64,000 bases of DNA from Plasmodium brasilianum. Its lineage: Eukaryota; Apicomplexa; Aconoidasida; Haemosporida; Plasmodiidae. Where the stretch lies: NCBI RefSeq assembly GCF_023973825.1, contig NW_027122924.1, forward strand, positions 145,001-209,000. The letters run 5' to 3'. The notes under the pieces were generated by a model that was given only the letters and a program-made list of their open reading frames with translations, was not told where the DNA came from and did not search any database. The translations under genes and the position numbers were made by a program. Shown piece after piece: positions 10,191 to 30,097 of this stretch (its first letter is position 1; each line of letters begins with the position of its first letter).

Positions 10191-13100
10191 ATGAGCAATC
10201 TAGAGAGAATAAAACAGAGACTAGAAGAGTCACTAGAAAAACATAAAAACAGACTGATGAAAACGAGAGAGACAAAGAAAATAAAAAATTTATTTCTGAA
10301 CCATAAGACTTCTAAGGAGAACACCAATAATAAGGGGGAAAACAGCAGGTCAGTTGCTGCGGTTACTGTGGCTACTGCGGTTAATGCGGCTACTGCGGTT
10401 AATGCGGCTACTGCGGTTAATGCGGCTACTGCGGCTACTGCGGCTACTGCGGTTACTGCGGCTACTGCAGTTGTTGCAGGTAATAAAAATGGCAAAAATG
10501 TTGAATGTGCTAAAAATTCTGAACACGTTAATAATTCTGAACGCATTAATATTCTTGGCGATGTCGAATGTACCGATGCCGCTGAGAAGCGTCCCAGTGC
10601 GACTAAACGCAGGTCCACAAATGGGAGTAGATCTAACTTGCAAAATAAATTAATAGAAAGTGTAGTAAATACAAAGCTTCTTCTCATAAATAAGAAGAAA
10701 GAAATTATGCATGTTGATGATATACCGTGTCATAGTATGAAAACGAATCGTATATTGGGTACGTTAAAAGGTGTAACTTGTAAAAGTAGTAGATGCATAT
10801 CTAGGGGTAAACAAGAAGCAAGGGATAAACTTAGAAATGGGAGCATTCAAAGGAATGAAGCTAAAAGTGAAGCAATACTAGTGAATAATGAGTTAGAGAG
10901 TAATATTAAGAAAGAGGACTATAATAAACGGGAAAAAACTACTAGTAGTGATGATATAGTTTCTATAAAAATGTCAAATAATAATGACGATTTTCAAAAT
11001 GTATCTAAAGAAGTACGGGATAACTTAAATGATTTATTTCGAAATTTTGTAAACTGCAAAATTAATAATCTGTATGTTATAAATGGTGATAGGAGCAAAT
11101 TACCCATGCATAATTTTGCCAGTGAGGAAAAGGAGTTGGAGGCTATTCAGAATGAAAGTGTTGACAAGAAGTTGGGTAAGACGGACATAGTGAACGAAGT
11201 AGACCAAGTAGATAAAATAGACAATACTGAATATATTAACTGTGCAGAGGGACACAGTAAAGAGGAGGTAACCACGTTTGATTGGGATAGAAATTACCAA
11301 ATGGGGGAAGAAATAACCTTGTTTGATAGGGCTAAGAAACGTGAAATGTGTGTGGGGGGAAATAGTCCCTATGATATTGCTAATTTTAATAGAGGGGGAA
11401 AAAAAAGAATAAATGAAGAAGAAATTTTAAAAAAGGATAAAATGAATTACTTAAAAAATGTAAGCATATACTCTATAGGTAGAGGTGCTTACAACAGCAA
11501 TTTTATAAAATTAATGGAAATAGAAAAAAATATGAAAAAAAAGATAAAGCAGTTTGAAGAAGAAAAAAAAAGGGGGGAAAAGAATCAAATGGGGAGGAAA
11601 AAGATAAAAGAGATTGAAGCGGAGGGAAAAAAAGAACGACTTGCTGATTCTATTACTCGTACTGCTACGCATACAACTACTCACGCAAAGAGATCATCCT
11701 ATTTGTCAATATCGTCTAAAGATGAAACTGTTCAAAGCTATTCTGAAAAAAACAATGATTTTGGAACCTTTATCAAATCGTCAAAAGACTCAGTGACAGT
11801 CAACTTATCATCATCCTCCTTTGTAACTGTTACTAATACAGAAAGCGAAAATTCATGCACAGATGATAGTGTAGAACTGTTTACTACTCAAAGGAAAATT
11901 TACCTATGCAACTACTACAAAAAGATGAAGAGGAAAAAGAAAAGGACGATAAAGAAAAATATTCTAGAAAACTGTAGTGCCTGTAGTTACTCTGAAGGGG
12001 GCCATTCTTATGAAAACCATAAAAAAGGGGTTATTTCTGGTGAAGAAGCAGATGTGGAGATAGACCATGAAGAGCCAGACGAAGTGGAAGTGGCATGCTT
12101 AGATGTAGATGCAGTGAAAGTGGAACATACGGACGAAGAAACAGAGTTAGATGGTGTAAGTGCTCATTCGAAGGATCACAACAGTTTAAGGGGAAAATGT
12201 CGTCCTATGGAAAAAAATCGTTCTCCTATTCTATGGTATATGAGAAAGAGAGATGAATTGGAAAAGAGTTATAAGTTTGATAAGCCCAGGAATTCGGATA
12301 AACGCCATATGCGTTATGGAAGAAACAAACAATTTTATAGCCATCCAAATGTGGAAAAGCTTGACCACGATGAAGACACATATGAAGATACGTATGAAGA
12401 TACACATGCATATGTATATGATGACAAATATGAAGATGCATATAAAGATATGTTTGAATGTGATAATGTAAAAAATCGTTTAAAGGTAGGGAAGCAAAAA
12501 GGTAGAAATGTAATGCATAAGAAGAGCAGTAGGAATATGACGTCAACCCTCCCTAGTAGATTTTTAGAAAAAAATCCTACCATTAACTTTGGTAAACACG
12601 AGTATAGCTACTATTTATCAGATGCAGGTACTTATGATGGTGCAGGAACGAAAAATATAAAGAGATTTTTAAAAAGTAAACAGAGTGAGGATTACAATGA
12701 GATGGCAATTTTGGGCTGTTCCATGGAAAACGAAACCAATAAAGAAAAAAAAAAGAAAAAAGAAAAATTAAGCAAAGGATTACATAAAAAATTGCGTAAT
12801 AAATTGAGTAATACATTGAGTAATGCATTGAGTAATAAACTGCGTCATAAATTGCGTAACAGAGATGATTTAAAAAATATAAGGAACGAATTATGTTCAT
12901 ATGATAATACAATCTGTAGTGCACGCACGAGTAATCGCAATTCCGATAGCCATGTGTCCTCCTCAAGTGATAAATGTGATAGTAATATTTCCCATAATGC
13001 AATGAATAATCATTATAGGGACGAAGGGGAAGACAAGAAGATGACAAAGTATAATAGGATATTCTCGTCTAGAGGAAGAGTAAGCAGTTGTGAGGAGCAA

Positions 13101-16100
13101 GCAGCATCCACATTCGTAAGAGATGTAGTAGAAGGCAAGAAAAACAAAAGCGCACATAATTATTTAAGGGACAATATATATGAACGTAAAAATTTTTTAC
13201 CATATATGTGTAGTAATAAGAGAAATAATGTAATCCTTGATGTATCAAATGAATTAACGAAGAGTTCTCAGCTACATTTTGTGCCTAATGAAGAAAGTAC
13301 CTTTTTTGAAAATCATATCATTCCTTCTTCTTTCGATAATGAAACACATAAAAAAAAAATAAAATATATAAATAGAGAAAGAAAAAATAAATACATCCTT
13401 CCTTTAAATAGTATTAATAATAGGTATAATAATAGTAACGACAACGTGGAAAGAAATGGAACCAAGGGACAAGATGTTATCCCTGTTACTGTTAGCAAGA
13501 AACAAACAAGTAGTAGTCAAAATTTAAATTTATCAATAACCCCTATAACATGTATGGAGAACCACAATTCTTCTACAGATACAAAGTGTTACGTATGTTC
13601 TTATCCCATACATAAGGAAGAGAATAAATTTATTTTAAAAAGGGACAGTGATATATATAAAGAACCCCAAGGTTGTCAAGCGAGCAATATGAGAAGGGGG
13701 ACCTTCATTCCATCATCTGCATGTAGACAAACAGCGGAAGGCGATAGTCCCTTTCGCTCGAATAGAACTAAAATTGTGGATCGTGAATCGGCATTTTGCA
13801 ATGATGGCGGCGTTGATGGTATTAGCGGTATTGGCAGTATTGGCAATATTGATCCTAGAAATAGAAGAGATGTAACACAAGCGGAGTGCAGAAGATCTAA
13901 GCATACGTGCAGTAGTTACAATAGTAGAAGCAGTAGTAGTAGAGGTAGCAGTAATAATAGTATGAGGGGAGAGGACAAAGGTGTAGAATGGACTAACTAT
14001 TTAGCTTCTACTTTTTCTGATACGTCCTACAGTTTTAGAGACAATTTCACTTTTTCCACCTACATGAACAAGGTCAGGAAAAATATAAAAAATGAAAAAA
14101 AGGATGTACAGATATATAATAAAGGAGAGAATATTAAAGGAAATAACAGTATGAAAGGAGAGAACAAGGAGGTATACCACTGTGGTAGTAGTATGATTAC
14201 TTATAAAGAATTTCTAGATATACTGGGAAATTGTTGTTTCAAAGGAATGAAGAAAGATGATAATATGGATGTACATAAAATGGGGCACATGATGGACAAT
14301 ATGAAAGACGAAGAGAAGAAAAAAGTAATTATAAAATGTATAAAGGAGTTGTACCGCCAGTATAAGAAGGGACCTTCATTTCGTCCATATGGTGAGGAGG
14401 ATGATAAGAGGTGCAATGGTAAGAGAGGCGGTGATAAGAGTGGAAATGGTAAGAGAGGCGGTGATAAGAGTGGAAATGGTAAGAGAGGCGGTGATAAGAG
14501 TGGAAATGGTAAGAGAGGCGGTGATAAGAGTGGAAATAGTAAGAGAGGCGGTGATAAGAGTGGAAATGGTAAGAATGGCAATGGTAAAAATGGCAATGCT
14601 AAGAATGACAATGGTAAAAATGGCAATGCTAAGAATGACAATGGTAAGATTGACATTGATAAGAATAGCCATGATGATGGCAATCTAGCTATCAATCACA
14701 CCCGTGAAGAACCTAATGTTAAAAACTGCTTCCATAATTCTGAGGGTAACGGTGTTCCGAGTGTTGTCATCTCTTATAGCCCTCAAAAGGATATGCATAA
14801 CGAGAGACATATTATACACACACGCGTATACAGGGAAAAAGGAGACGAAATAAGAAATAAGGAGGAAAAGAAGGAAAAACAAATGACGTATAAAGAAGAT
14901 ATGTTTTGTAATCAGAAGTCAAATAGCAGTAGAACAAGAAGGGAATATTTCTTAAACAATAAAAATCGTTCCCTGAAAGAAAATGAATATGAAAATTTAA
15001 AGTCTAAAAATATAAGAAGCTTTACGAACAGTAGTACTGACTGTGAAGGATCTGCGATGAGGCACATTAGACAGCAGGAGCAGGCAAGGGTGGATGCTCA
15101 GGATGAGCAGAATGAACAGTATAAGCAGGATAAGGATAAAAGTGATAACAATGATGAAAATGATGAGAATGCAGAGGGAAAAAAAAAAAAAAAAAAAAAT
15201 CATCTAAAAATAAATAACACTGTTTTAAAAAAACTGTTAAAAATAAAAGTAGAGGCGATGAAAAAGGAGGATAATCAGAAGGTAGAAATTAAAGAAGAGG
15301 AAGAATTGGAAAGAGGGGGTAACAAAAAGGAAACAAAAATAATAGGACTGTGTCCAATACAGAATAATAAGCAATACCTCTTTAACGAAGTAGTGCTGTT
15401 AAATGAATATGAAGGAAGCAGTTACATAAATAAGTGTTCAATCAACTCCCTTAGTGATAGACAAAAACATGAACACAACATGAATGAAGAAGCGATCAGT
15501 AATAGAAGTCAAACAAAGCCTGTTTTTCACAATTTGTACAATGGCTATGTGGAATCTCACGCGCGGAACCGAGTTACGTCAGTCAGAAGTTCTCTTGGTA
15601 GGTCTAGTGAAGGAGTTCAAGTAAGAAATTATAATAATTACTTTGATGGATGTGAGGGGCGTAATAGTGAGGGTACGCATAGTAGTCCCTATGTTGATAA
15701 CCATTCTGATAGTGATGTTAAGCGAGGCGACAACACAATTTATAACAAGACATTCTGGAAGAGAGGAGCCCAGGAAAGAAGTAGCAATAAAAATAAGTGC
15801 ATAGATGGTAATAGGGAAAATAATAGTAATAGTTATAACAATAGAGATGGAAATAGAACTGGAAATTGCAATAATGATAATGCGGCATTGGCTGTGCATA
15901 AGGAAAATGCACAAAGAGATAGAAGCCAAGTAGAAATTTTAAATTTTGATGAATCATACTACTGCTATTTGAAGAACGTAAAAAACGGGGATGTATACCC
16001 CAATTCAGAAGAACCTATAACTACAACAGATAAGAGAAAATTAATGAATGCATATCTGAATGATAAAAGGAAAAGGAAAAATAGGGAAAAATATTTTTTA

Positions 16101-16274
16101 AAATATAACATTGAATTTTTTAAAATAGCACAATTTTTTTGCCAAGATAACTGTTTATATAGTAACTACATAAGACATATGGCGTATAATTTGATGAAGT
16201 CGAATGATGATACTGACAAGATAGCTTTTTCGATTGTTAAATTGTTTCGTTCACAAAAAAGAAATCTTGTTTAG
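10191..16274 (+). CDS. Giant low-complexity protein of unknown function
   Basis: Single open frame of 2,027 codons; an in-frame TGA lies just upstream of the ATG at 10191, supporting this start. Residues 1-50 look like a basic coiled coil (Lys/Arg/Glu with heptad-like Leu). Residues about 56-98 are an Ala/Thr/Val tandem repeat. Lys/Glu-rich blocks follow, and a decapeptide array (GKRGGDKSGN type) sits at about residues 1405-1460, grading into GNGKN units. The last 90 residues are better ordered, with a basic helix and a Phe/Tyr-rich segment around YFLKYNIEFFKIAQFF; this C-terminal block is the part most likely to be conserved. There is no signal peptide or membrane segment. I do not recognise the family. 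Confidence 0.88.
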   Translation: MSNLERIKQRLEESLEKHKNRLMKTRETKKIKNLFLNHKTSKENTNNKGENSRSVAAVTVATAVNAATAVNAATAVNAATAATAATAVTAATAVVAGNKNGKNVECAKNSEHVNNSERINILGDVECTDAAEKRPSATKRRSTNGSRSNLQNKLIESVVNTKLLLINKKKEIMHVDDIPCHSMKTNRILGTLKGVTCKSSRCISRGKQEARDKLRNGSIQRNEAKSEAILVNNELESNIKKEDYNKREKTTSSDDIVSIKMSNNNDDFQNVSKEVRDNLNDLFRNFVNCKINNLYVINGDRSKLPMHNFASEEKELEAIQNESVDKKLGKTDIVNEVDQVDKIDNTEYINCAEGHSKEEVTTFDWDRNYQMGEEITLFDRAKKREMCVGGNSPYDIANFNRGGKKRINEEEILKKDKMNYLKNVSIYSIGRGAYNSNFIKLMEIEKNMKKKIKQFEEEKKRGEKNQMGRKKIKEIEAEGKKERLADSITRTATHTTTHAKRSSYLSISSKDETVQSYSEKNNDFGTFIKSSKDSVTVNLSSSSFVTVTNTESENSCTDDSVELFTTQRKIYLCNYYKKMKRKKKRTIKKNILENCSACSYSEGGHSYENHKKGVISGEEADVEIDHEEPDEVEVACLDVDAVKVEHTDEETELDGVSAHSKDHNSLRGKCRPMEKNRSPILWYMRKRDELEKSYKFDKPRNSDKRHMRYGRNKQFYSHPNVEKLDHDEDTYEDTYEDTHAYVYDDKYEDAYKDMFECDNVKNRLKVGKQKGRNVMHKKSSRNMTSTLPSRFLEKNPTINFGKHEYSYYLSDAGTYDGAGTKNIKRFLKSKQSEDYNEMAILGCSMENETNKEKKKKKEKLSKGLHKKLRNKLSNTLSNALSNKLRHKLRNRDDLKNIRNELCSYDNTICSARTSNRNSDSHVSSSSDKCDSNISHNAMNNHYRDEGEDKKMTKYNRIFSSRGRVSSCEEQAASTFVRDVVEGKKNKSAHNYLRDNIYERKNFLPYMCSNKRNNVILDVSNELTKSSQLHFVPNEESTFFENHIIPSSFDNETHKKKIKYINRERKNKYILPLNSINNRYNNSNDNVERNGTKGQDVIPVTVSKKQTSSSQNLNLSITPITCMENHNSSTDTKCYVCSYPIHKEENKFILKRDSDIYKEPQGCQASNMRRGTFIPSSACRQTAEGDSPFRSNRTKIVDRESAFCNDGGVDGISGIGSIGNIDPRNRRDVTQAECRRSKHTCSSYNSRSSSSRGSSNNSMRGEDKGVEWTNYLASTFSDTSYSFRDNFTFSTYMNKVRKNIKNEKKDVQIYNKGENIKGNNSMKGENKEVYHCGSSMITYKEFLDILGNCCFKGMKKDDNMDVHKMGHMMDNMKDEEKKKVIIKCIKELYRQYKKGPSFRPYGEEDDKRCNGKRGGDKSGNGKRGGDKSGNGKRGGDKSGNGKRGGDKSGNSKRGGDKSGNGKNGNGKNGNAKNDNGKNGNAKNDNGKIDIDKNSHDDGNLAINHTREEPNVKNCFHNSEGNGVPSVVISYSPQKDMHNERHIIHTRVYREKGDEIRNKEEKKEKQMTYKEDMFCNQKSNSSRTRREYFLNNKNRSLKENEYENLKSKNIRSFTNSSTDCEGSAMRHIRQQEQARVDAQDEQNEQYKQDKDKSDNNDENDENAEGKKKKKKNHLKINNTVLKKLLKIKVEAMKKEDNQKVEIKEEEELERGGNKKETKIIGLCPIQNNKQYLFNEVVLLNEYEGSSYINKCSINSLSDRQKHEHNMNEEAISNRSQTKPVFHNLYNGYVESHARNRVTSVRSSLGRSSEGVQVRNYNNYFDGCEGRNSEGTHSSPYVDNHSDSDVKRGDNTIYNKTFWKRGAQERSSNKNKCIDGNRENNSNSYNNRDGNRTGNCNNDNAALAVHKENAQRDRSQVEILNFDESYYCYLKNVKNGDVYPNSEEPITTTDKRKLMNAYLNDKRKRKNREKYFLKYNIEFFKIAQFFCQDNCLYSNYIRHMAYNLMKSNDDTDKIAFSIVKLFRSQKRNLV
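14410..14568 (+). repeat. Coding 30-bp tandem repeat (GKRGGDKSGN)
   Basis: Five nearly identical 30-base copies encode a ten-residue Lys/Gly/Asp unit, followed by degenerate AATGGTAAGAATGGC-type units to about 14660. The length is a multiple of three throughout. Confidence 0.9.
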
Positions 16275-16660
16275 GAAAAAAAAAAAAAAAAAGGTGCAAA
16301 ATGGGTGTAAAATAGGTGCAGAAATGGTTCAAAACAGAATTATAATCGCTGTTCCTCTATATTTCTGCCTGAACATGACAACAAGGGAAATTCAAAGTAT
16401 TGTTCATACTTATCATACAAAAAAGAACTTTGCCAGTAGTTTTATAAACGATCATTATAAATGTAATAGCAGTAATGATGTTAAGAAAAAAAAGAAAATA
16501 CTCAAGTCGCACCGAAGGGAAATTGAAAAGGGGTTAAATATTAAGGAAGTGCACATAAAATGGTCATACATATACAGGCAAACATGCAGACAGGCAAACA
16601 GACGAACAAACGAACGAGCGAAATTTTTACGAATAATAACAGCTGCACTCTCTTTTTTTC

Positions 16661-16950
16661 ATGCACTGGATGAATTGTACGAGTATAATTATGCGTGCGA
16701 AAATGAAAAAAAATGGCCTATTCACTGATTTTTATTATTTTTTTTTCCTCGGAATTATGTTCTTTATGTAGACGATACCATCACTATAGTGGTCGAAAAG
16801 GATATATTATTAACAGGTCAGGTGAATTCAAGAGGAAACAACTTAATCTTAAAAATGTTGATCATGATTAACATGGGAGCGTTTGAGAGGCGCGAAGATG
16901 AGCACAGCTGCATGTATGGTCACTCCAGTGCCTATATGTCCGTGGTATGA
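16661..16950 (+). CDS. Possible small spliced Sm-like (LSm) protein
   Basis: Two segments join in phase: 16661-16682 (ATG, seven codons plus one base, then a GTATAA donor) and 16772-16950 (after a TTTATGTAG acceptor, ending TGA). The 89-base intron is typical for the genome. The second exon reads DTITIVVEKDILLTGQV, then a short linker and CMYGHSSAYMSV. This resembles an Sm1 beta-strand block (hydrophobic, then G-x-hydrophobic) followed by an Sm2-like C-x-x-G motif. An upstream frame from ATG 16375 to 16548 could be an earlier exon in phase (intron 16549-16642). A 69-codon minus-strand frame overlaps (16849-17058) and is the main competing reading. The gap to the preceding stop is short, so confidence is low. 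Confidence 0.3.
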
Positions 16951-17917
16951 ACTAGATAAAGGAGGGACTAATTTTTTCACTACATTTTGTAATCTTGTCT
17001 TAACACTTTTTGTTTTGAGTTCACAGGTATGACGGTGCCCTCTTTGTTTTCTATCCATTCTCTTGCCTTTGTTTTTTAGCTAGTTTTTTAGCTAGTTTTT
17101 TTTTTTTTTTTTTGAGCTTTTTAGCTAGTTTTTTTTTTTCTAATTTTTTTTTTCACAAAAGCATTCAAACAAACTGTTTCAACTGTACAGCGCGCAACTT
17201 GAGCATTTAGTGTATTACAAAACATGAGGTGCGTGTTCATGTCAATTATTCAATGCTCATTCATATTCACAAGACAATACGTAAAATTAAAAGAACCGAT
17301 AAATGATCATTTGTAGTAAAAAACTATGCGTTATATAATGTGACATACTTTTAATCAAGAGGAGGGTTAGAAACCTATACAAATGTAAATTATTCAGTGT
17401 TATATATAACTAACATTTGGTTGCTTTTATGAATATATATTTTTTTTTTTTTGTAGTAGGAGTAAATATAAAACTGGAAACTGTGCCGCTTTGTTTACTC
17501 CTTTACGTGAAGAAGGGGAAACACAGTACTTACACCCATATACATATATATATATATATACGTGTGTGCATGAGCAAGCTGGGTATATCCTCCACCACAA
17601 ATATACGTGTGCATGTGCATTTTATTATGCATTTACCACTCCATCATGCGCAAAGACGAAACAAAATTTAACGTTAAAAAAAAGGAATGTCTGAACATCT
17701 TTGTGTTGTAAAATGTGCACATATATATATATATATATATATTTTTATCATCTTTGAATTATGCACAAACGACAAAACAAAAAGGGGGAAAAATTTGGAA
17801 ACAGAAAAAAAGGAAAAAAAAAAAAAGTAAATTGGCAGAATTCGTAGAAAAGTAGCATTGCAGTAAAATATTGCAGTTGTGTATGAATATCACTAACACG
17901 GCGATAAATTCATACAT

Positions 17918-18055
17918 ATATGTAAGTATATACATGTACGTATATACATGTACGTACATACATGTACGTATATACATGTACGTATATACATGTACGTATA
18001 TACATGTACGTATATACATGTAAGTATATACATGTAAGTATATATATGTACGTAT
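17918..18055. repeat. TACATGTACGTATA tandem array
   Basis: About ten copies of a 14-base, largely palindromic unit (TATACATGTACG). The open frames on both strands are products of the repeat. Confidence 0.85.
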
Positions 18056-18155
18056 GTGTATGTATGTGTGCATACAAGCGTACGCTTTTCCTCAGTCCTT
18101 CGCTGCACGTACCCCATTTGAAAAAGAAAAGGTGAAAAAAAAAAGCATTAAAATG

Positions 18156-18203
<48 letters not shown>

Positions 18204-18257
18204 ATGTGCCAAGCAAATATAAAAACGTACCATGTCTGTAGGTATTTATATAAAAAT

Positions 18258-18259
<2 letters not shown>

Positions 18260-18324
<65 letters not shown>
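18260..18324. repeat. Uninterrupted A65 homopolymer
   Basis: Sixty-five consecutive A on the plus strand. Relative to the minus eIF2A gene it is a poly-U tract beginning about 36 bases after the TGA stop, inside the likely 3' UTR. Confidence 0.9.
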
Positions 18325-18329
<5 letters not shown>

Positions 18330-18360
18330 TTAAAAGGAAATATAAGAAAAAGGACAATTT

Positions 18361-27209
<8,849 letters not shown>

Positions 27210-27621
27210 CTTTCTCCCCTTCCAACTGTCGACTCATGCGTCGCATACATTAGTGCGTGTGGAAGTGGTATATATAAGTACGTAAGTACGTAAGTATGTG
27301 GGTACGTAGGTACACGTATGTGCGTAAGTATATATATGTTCGTAAATATGTATGTACGTATATATGTACTTGTGTTTGTTTGGAAGAAGCACCTTGATGG
27401 AGTTATAAATATTCGCCTATTAAGTTGGCTTTCTTCTTTGTTGGTAGTATTCACATGTACAAAATCGAGCAAATGATAATGTATGGAAAGTTTGTTCTGA
27501 TAATGTTATATATGCTGCTTACGTTTTCAGAATTGTTACGCACGCTCACGAGCTATGCTTATATGTAATGCATGTACATATGAATACATATACGTCACAG
27601 CATATACGCAAGCATATATAC

Positions 27622-27655
<34 letters not shown>

Positions 27656-27675
27656 ATTTATTTATATATATGTAT

Positions 27676-28058
27676 TTAAGTTGAAGGGTGCCTCCCGGAG
27701 TAACTAGAATCATTACTTAACGATTTCCCTTCAGTAAGTTTTAGTCTATTTCTTGAATATTCCAACAATATCTTCACTTTTTGTTTTTGTTCTTTGCTCT
27801 TCAACTTTTTTTTTTTTTTTTTTTTTTCTACTTCACCCTTATTTGTTTCTTTTTTCCCTAACTGTATTGTATGTATTAAACAATGGAAAAAAAAAACCAA
27901 AAAAAAAAAGGGAAAAAACAAAAAGGAAAAAAAAAAAAAAAAAAAAGCGAAGAAAAAGGCAAAGAAAAAGGCAAAGAAAAAAGGATAAACGAAGAAAACA
28001 GTAAAAATAAGGATAATGAAAATGGTAAGGAAAAATTACTTTTTGACGTGTTCTTCAT
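27676..28058 (-). CDS. Small Lys-rich two-exon protein (66 aa), unknown
   Basis: Exon 1 is 28058-28040: an ATG in good context (ATTAAATG), six codons and one base, then a GTAATT donor. Exon 2 is 27857-27676, after a very pyrimidine-rich intron ending in a TTAG acceptor. The phase-1 join gives an Arg codon and stays open to TAA, 66 residues in all. The middle is a Lys run followed by KSKEQKQKVKILLEYSRNR and a Ser-rich tail. It is hydrophilic, basic and has no membrane segment. The plus strand across the intron also reads as a Lys-rich ORF, but only because the intron is almost pure pyrimidine on the minus strand. The gene is divergent from nothing obvious and sits 5' of eIF2A in the same orientation. 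The family is unknown. Confidence 0.5.
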
Positions 28059-28135
28059 TTAATAAATCAAAACATGAAAAAAAAATTTATACACTTTAAA
28101 AAAAAAAAATTAAAGAAGTTAAAAATTTAATATGC

Positions 28136-28166
<31 letters not shown>

Positions 28167-28456
28167 AATAATATAATATATATTATATATTATTATGTAC
28201 ATTTATCAAGATATAAACTCATTAATTAAAATTTGAATAATATTTAAAATAAAATTTAAATGTTTATATTTTATTATATATAAAATATGAAAAAAAAAAT
28301 AAATAAAATGAAAAAAACCATTCGTTAATATTTTGGTATATGTATTGATTCATAGTCTTTTTTTTCAACTTTAATTTTTTTTTCTTTAAACACAAAAAAT
28401 TGCTGTCACGTATACGTATAAATATGTATACATGTATATTATATGTATATTATATG

Positions 28457-28487
<31 letters not shown>

Positions 28488-30097
28488 TTATTTATTTATA
28501 TATGTGCATGTTTAATATACGTATAACATTACAATTTATATATAATATACATGTAACATTATATTATATATATTATGTATAGCACTATATTTCAATCAAT
28601 ATGTATAAATATATAATATATACAGCATTATATATATTATGTATAACAGAGCATTTGCATATGTGGTATAATTATTTCATTATACATATATATATACATA
28701 TATTGCACGTATACATACATATATACATATATATATAAATATATGCATAAATATATAAAAAAAATTATTTTTTAGACTGTATTTTGAGATGTATATGCGC
28801 CATGGTATATAATATGGTATTTAATATTTTTATTCAGAATTTTTATAAAATTGAAGAAAAATGAAAAACAAAAAATTTTAAATATGATGAGTGACAAAAA
28901 TGACGAATAGCATAAATTACATTAACCAATTACGAGCATAAATTATATGTAATATATTACGAATAACATTAATTACAAAATAAGAATTACGAACATAAAT
29001 TACGAATAACAGATTACGAAAAACATATTACGAAATACATATTACGAAAAACAGATTACGAAAAACATATTACGAAAAACATATTACGAAAAACAGATTA
29101 CGAAAAACATATTACGAAAAACATATTACGAAAAACAGATTACGAATAACAGATTACGAATAACAAATTACGTATTAAAGGTTATTTGGTAAAATATTTC
29201 CTATCTTATAAGAATATTTATAATTTATAAAAAGTGATGTTCTCAAAATGTTAAGATGTTTTGAATAATTTTAATTAGGGTGTTTATAAAAATTTTAAGC
29301 AGTTCATAAAAAAAAGACGAAGCACAAATGGTGTTAAAAATTTTTCATATTTGTTATTTGATTTTTTAGAAATAAAGTGAGAAAGGAATAATAATAATTT
29401 GAAGTATATTGCTTCAAATTTTGTTCATAACAAATTGAGATAGTGATACAATGCATTTCTTAAAATGACCAGATTAAAATATCATAAAATTTGATATAAA
29501 AAAGTGTTCAGCGTGTTTATATATTCGTATCAATTCTGCTCTTTTTTATATGCTTTCAACTTTTCCTTTTTTTCTTTTTTGTGTTATATTATTTGTATGC
29601 ATTATGTATATATATATATGTATGATGGTATATGTATATATGTTTAGATGATATATATGAAAACGTAAAGGTTCAAACGTGTATAATCCTTACAGCCCTG
29701 TATAAACAAACAACTATATAAAACTGCGCTTTATTGACAGGGCTATGGAAAAAAAGATATATGGTCACATTATATCTGTAAAAAATTGTTCTATTTTTTT
29801 TTTTTTTACTTTATTATTTTCTATTATTTTATTATTGTTTTTTATTATTTTTTATTATTTTTTATTATTTTTTTGTTATATTTTTCCCATATGCATTAAT
29901 ACATAACGCATATACATACTTCCATGGGTACGTTTTTACTCCATTAATAAGACAAAATGGTTCTTTTTTTTCTTTTTTTTTTTTTTTTTTTTTTTGTAGC
30001 TACCATTTTTTAATGTTGTTATTGCATTAATTTTAGTTTAATTCTTACAGTTAAAATATGAGACATATATTTTTTTATTTTTGTCTCCCTCTTCCTA
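28059..30097. other. 2-kb very AT-rich spacer without genes
   Basis: The first 260 bases are more than 90 per cent A+T. TA and TATG microsatellites follow (28138-28165, 28430-28500), then short homopurine/homopyrimidine runs and a TTACGAAAAACA array. I see no exon with matching splice phases. It could serve as 5' flank or origin-like sequence, or as a weak centromere candidate. Confidence 0.6.
29010..29165. repeat. ATTACGAAAAACATATT tandem array
   Basis: About ten imperfect copies of a 15-base unit (ATTACGAAAAACAGA / ATTACGAAAAACATA). Degenerate ATTACGAATAAC copies extend on both sides, from about 28920 to 29175. Confidence 0.9.

Larger units (their letters stand above)
16951..18360. other. 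Convergent spacer with microsatellites and a 65-A tract
   Basis: Between a plus gene and the 3' end of the minus eIF2A gene. It holds poly-T runs near 17095-17150, a TACATGTACGTATA array, TA microsatellites (17720-17742, 18164-18200) and an uninterrupted A tract. No convincing gene is seen. Confidence 0.6.

Noticed and set aside
16234..16728. 164-codon plus ORF overlapping the end of the giant gene
   Set aside because: As a single exon it overlaps coding sequence and a poly-A run. Only parts of it could be exons of the Sm-like candidate.
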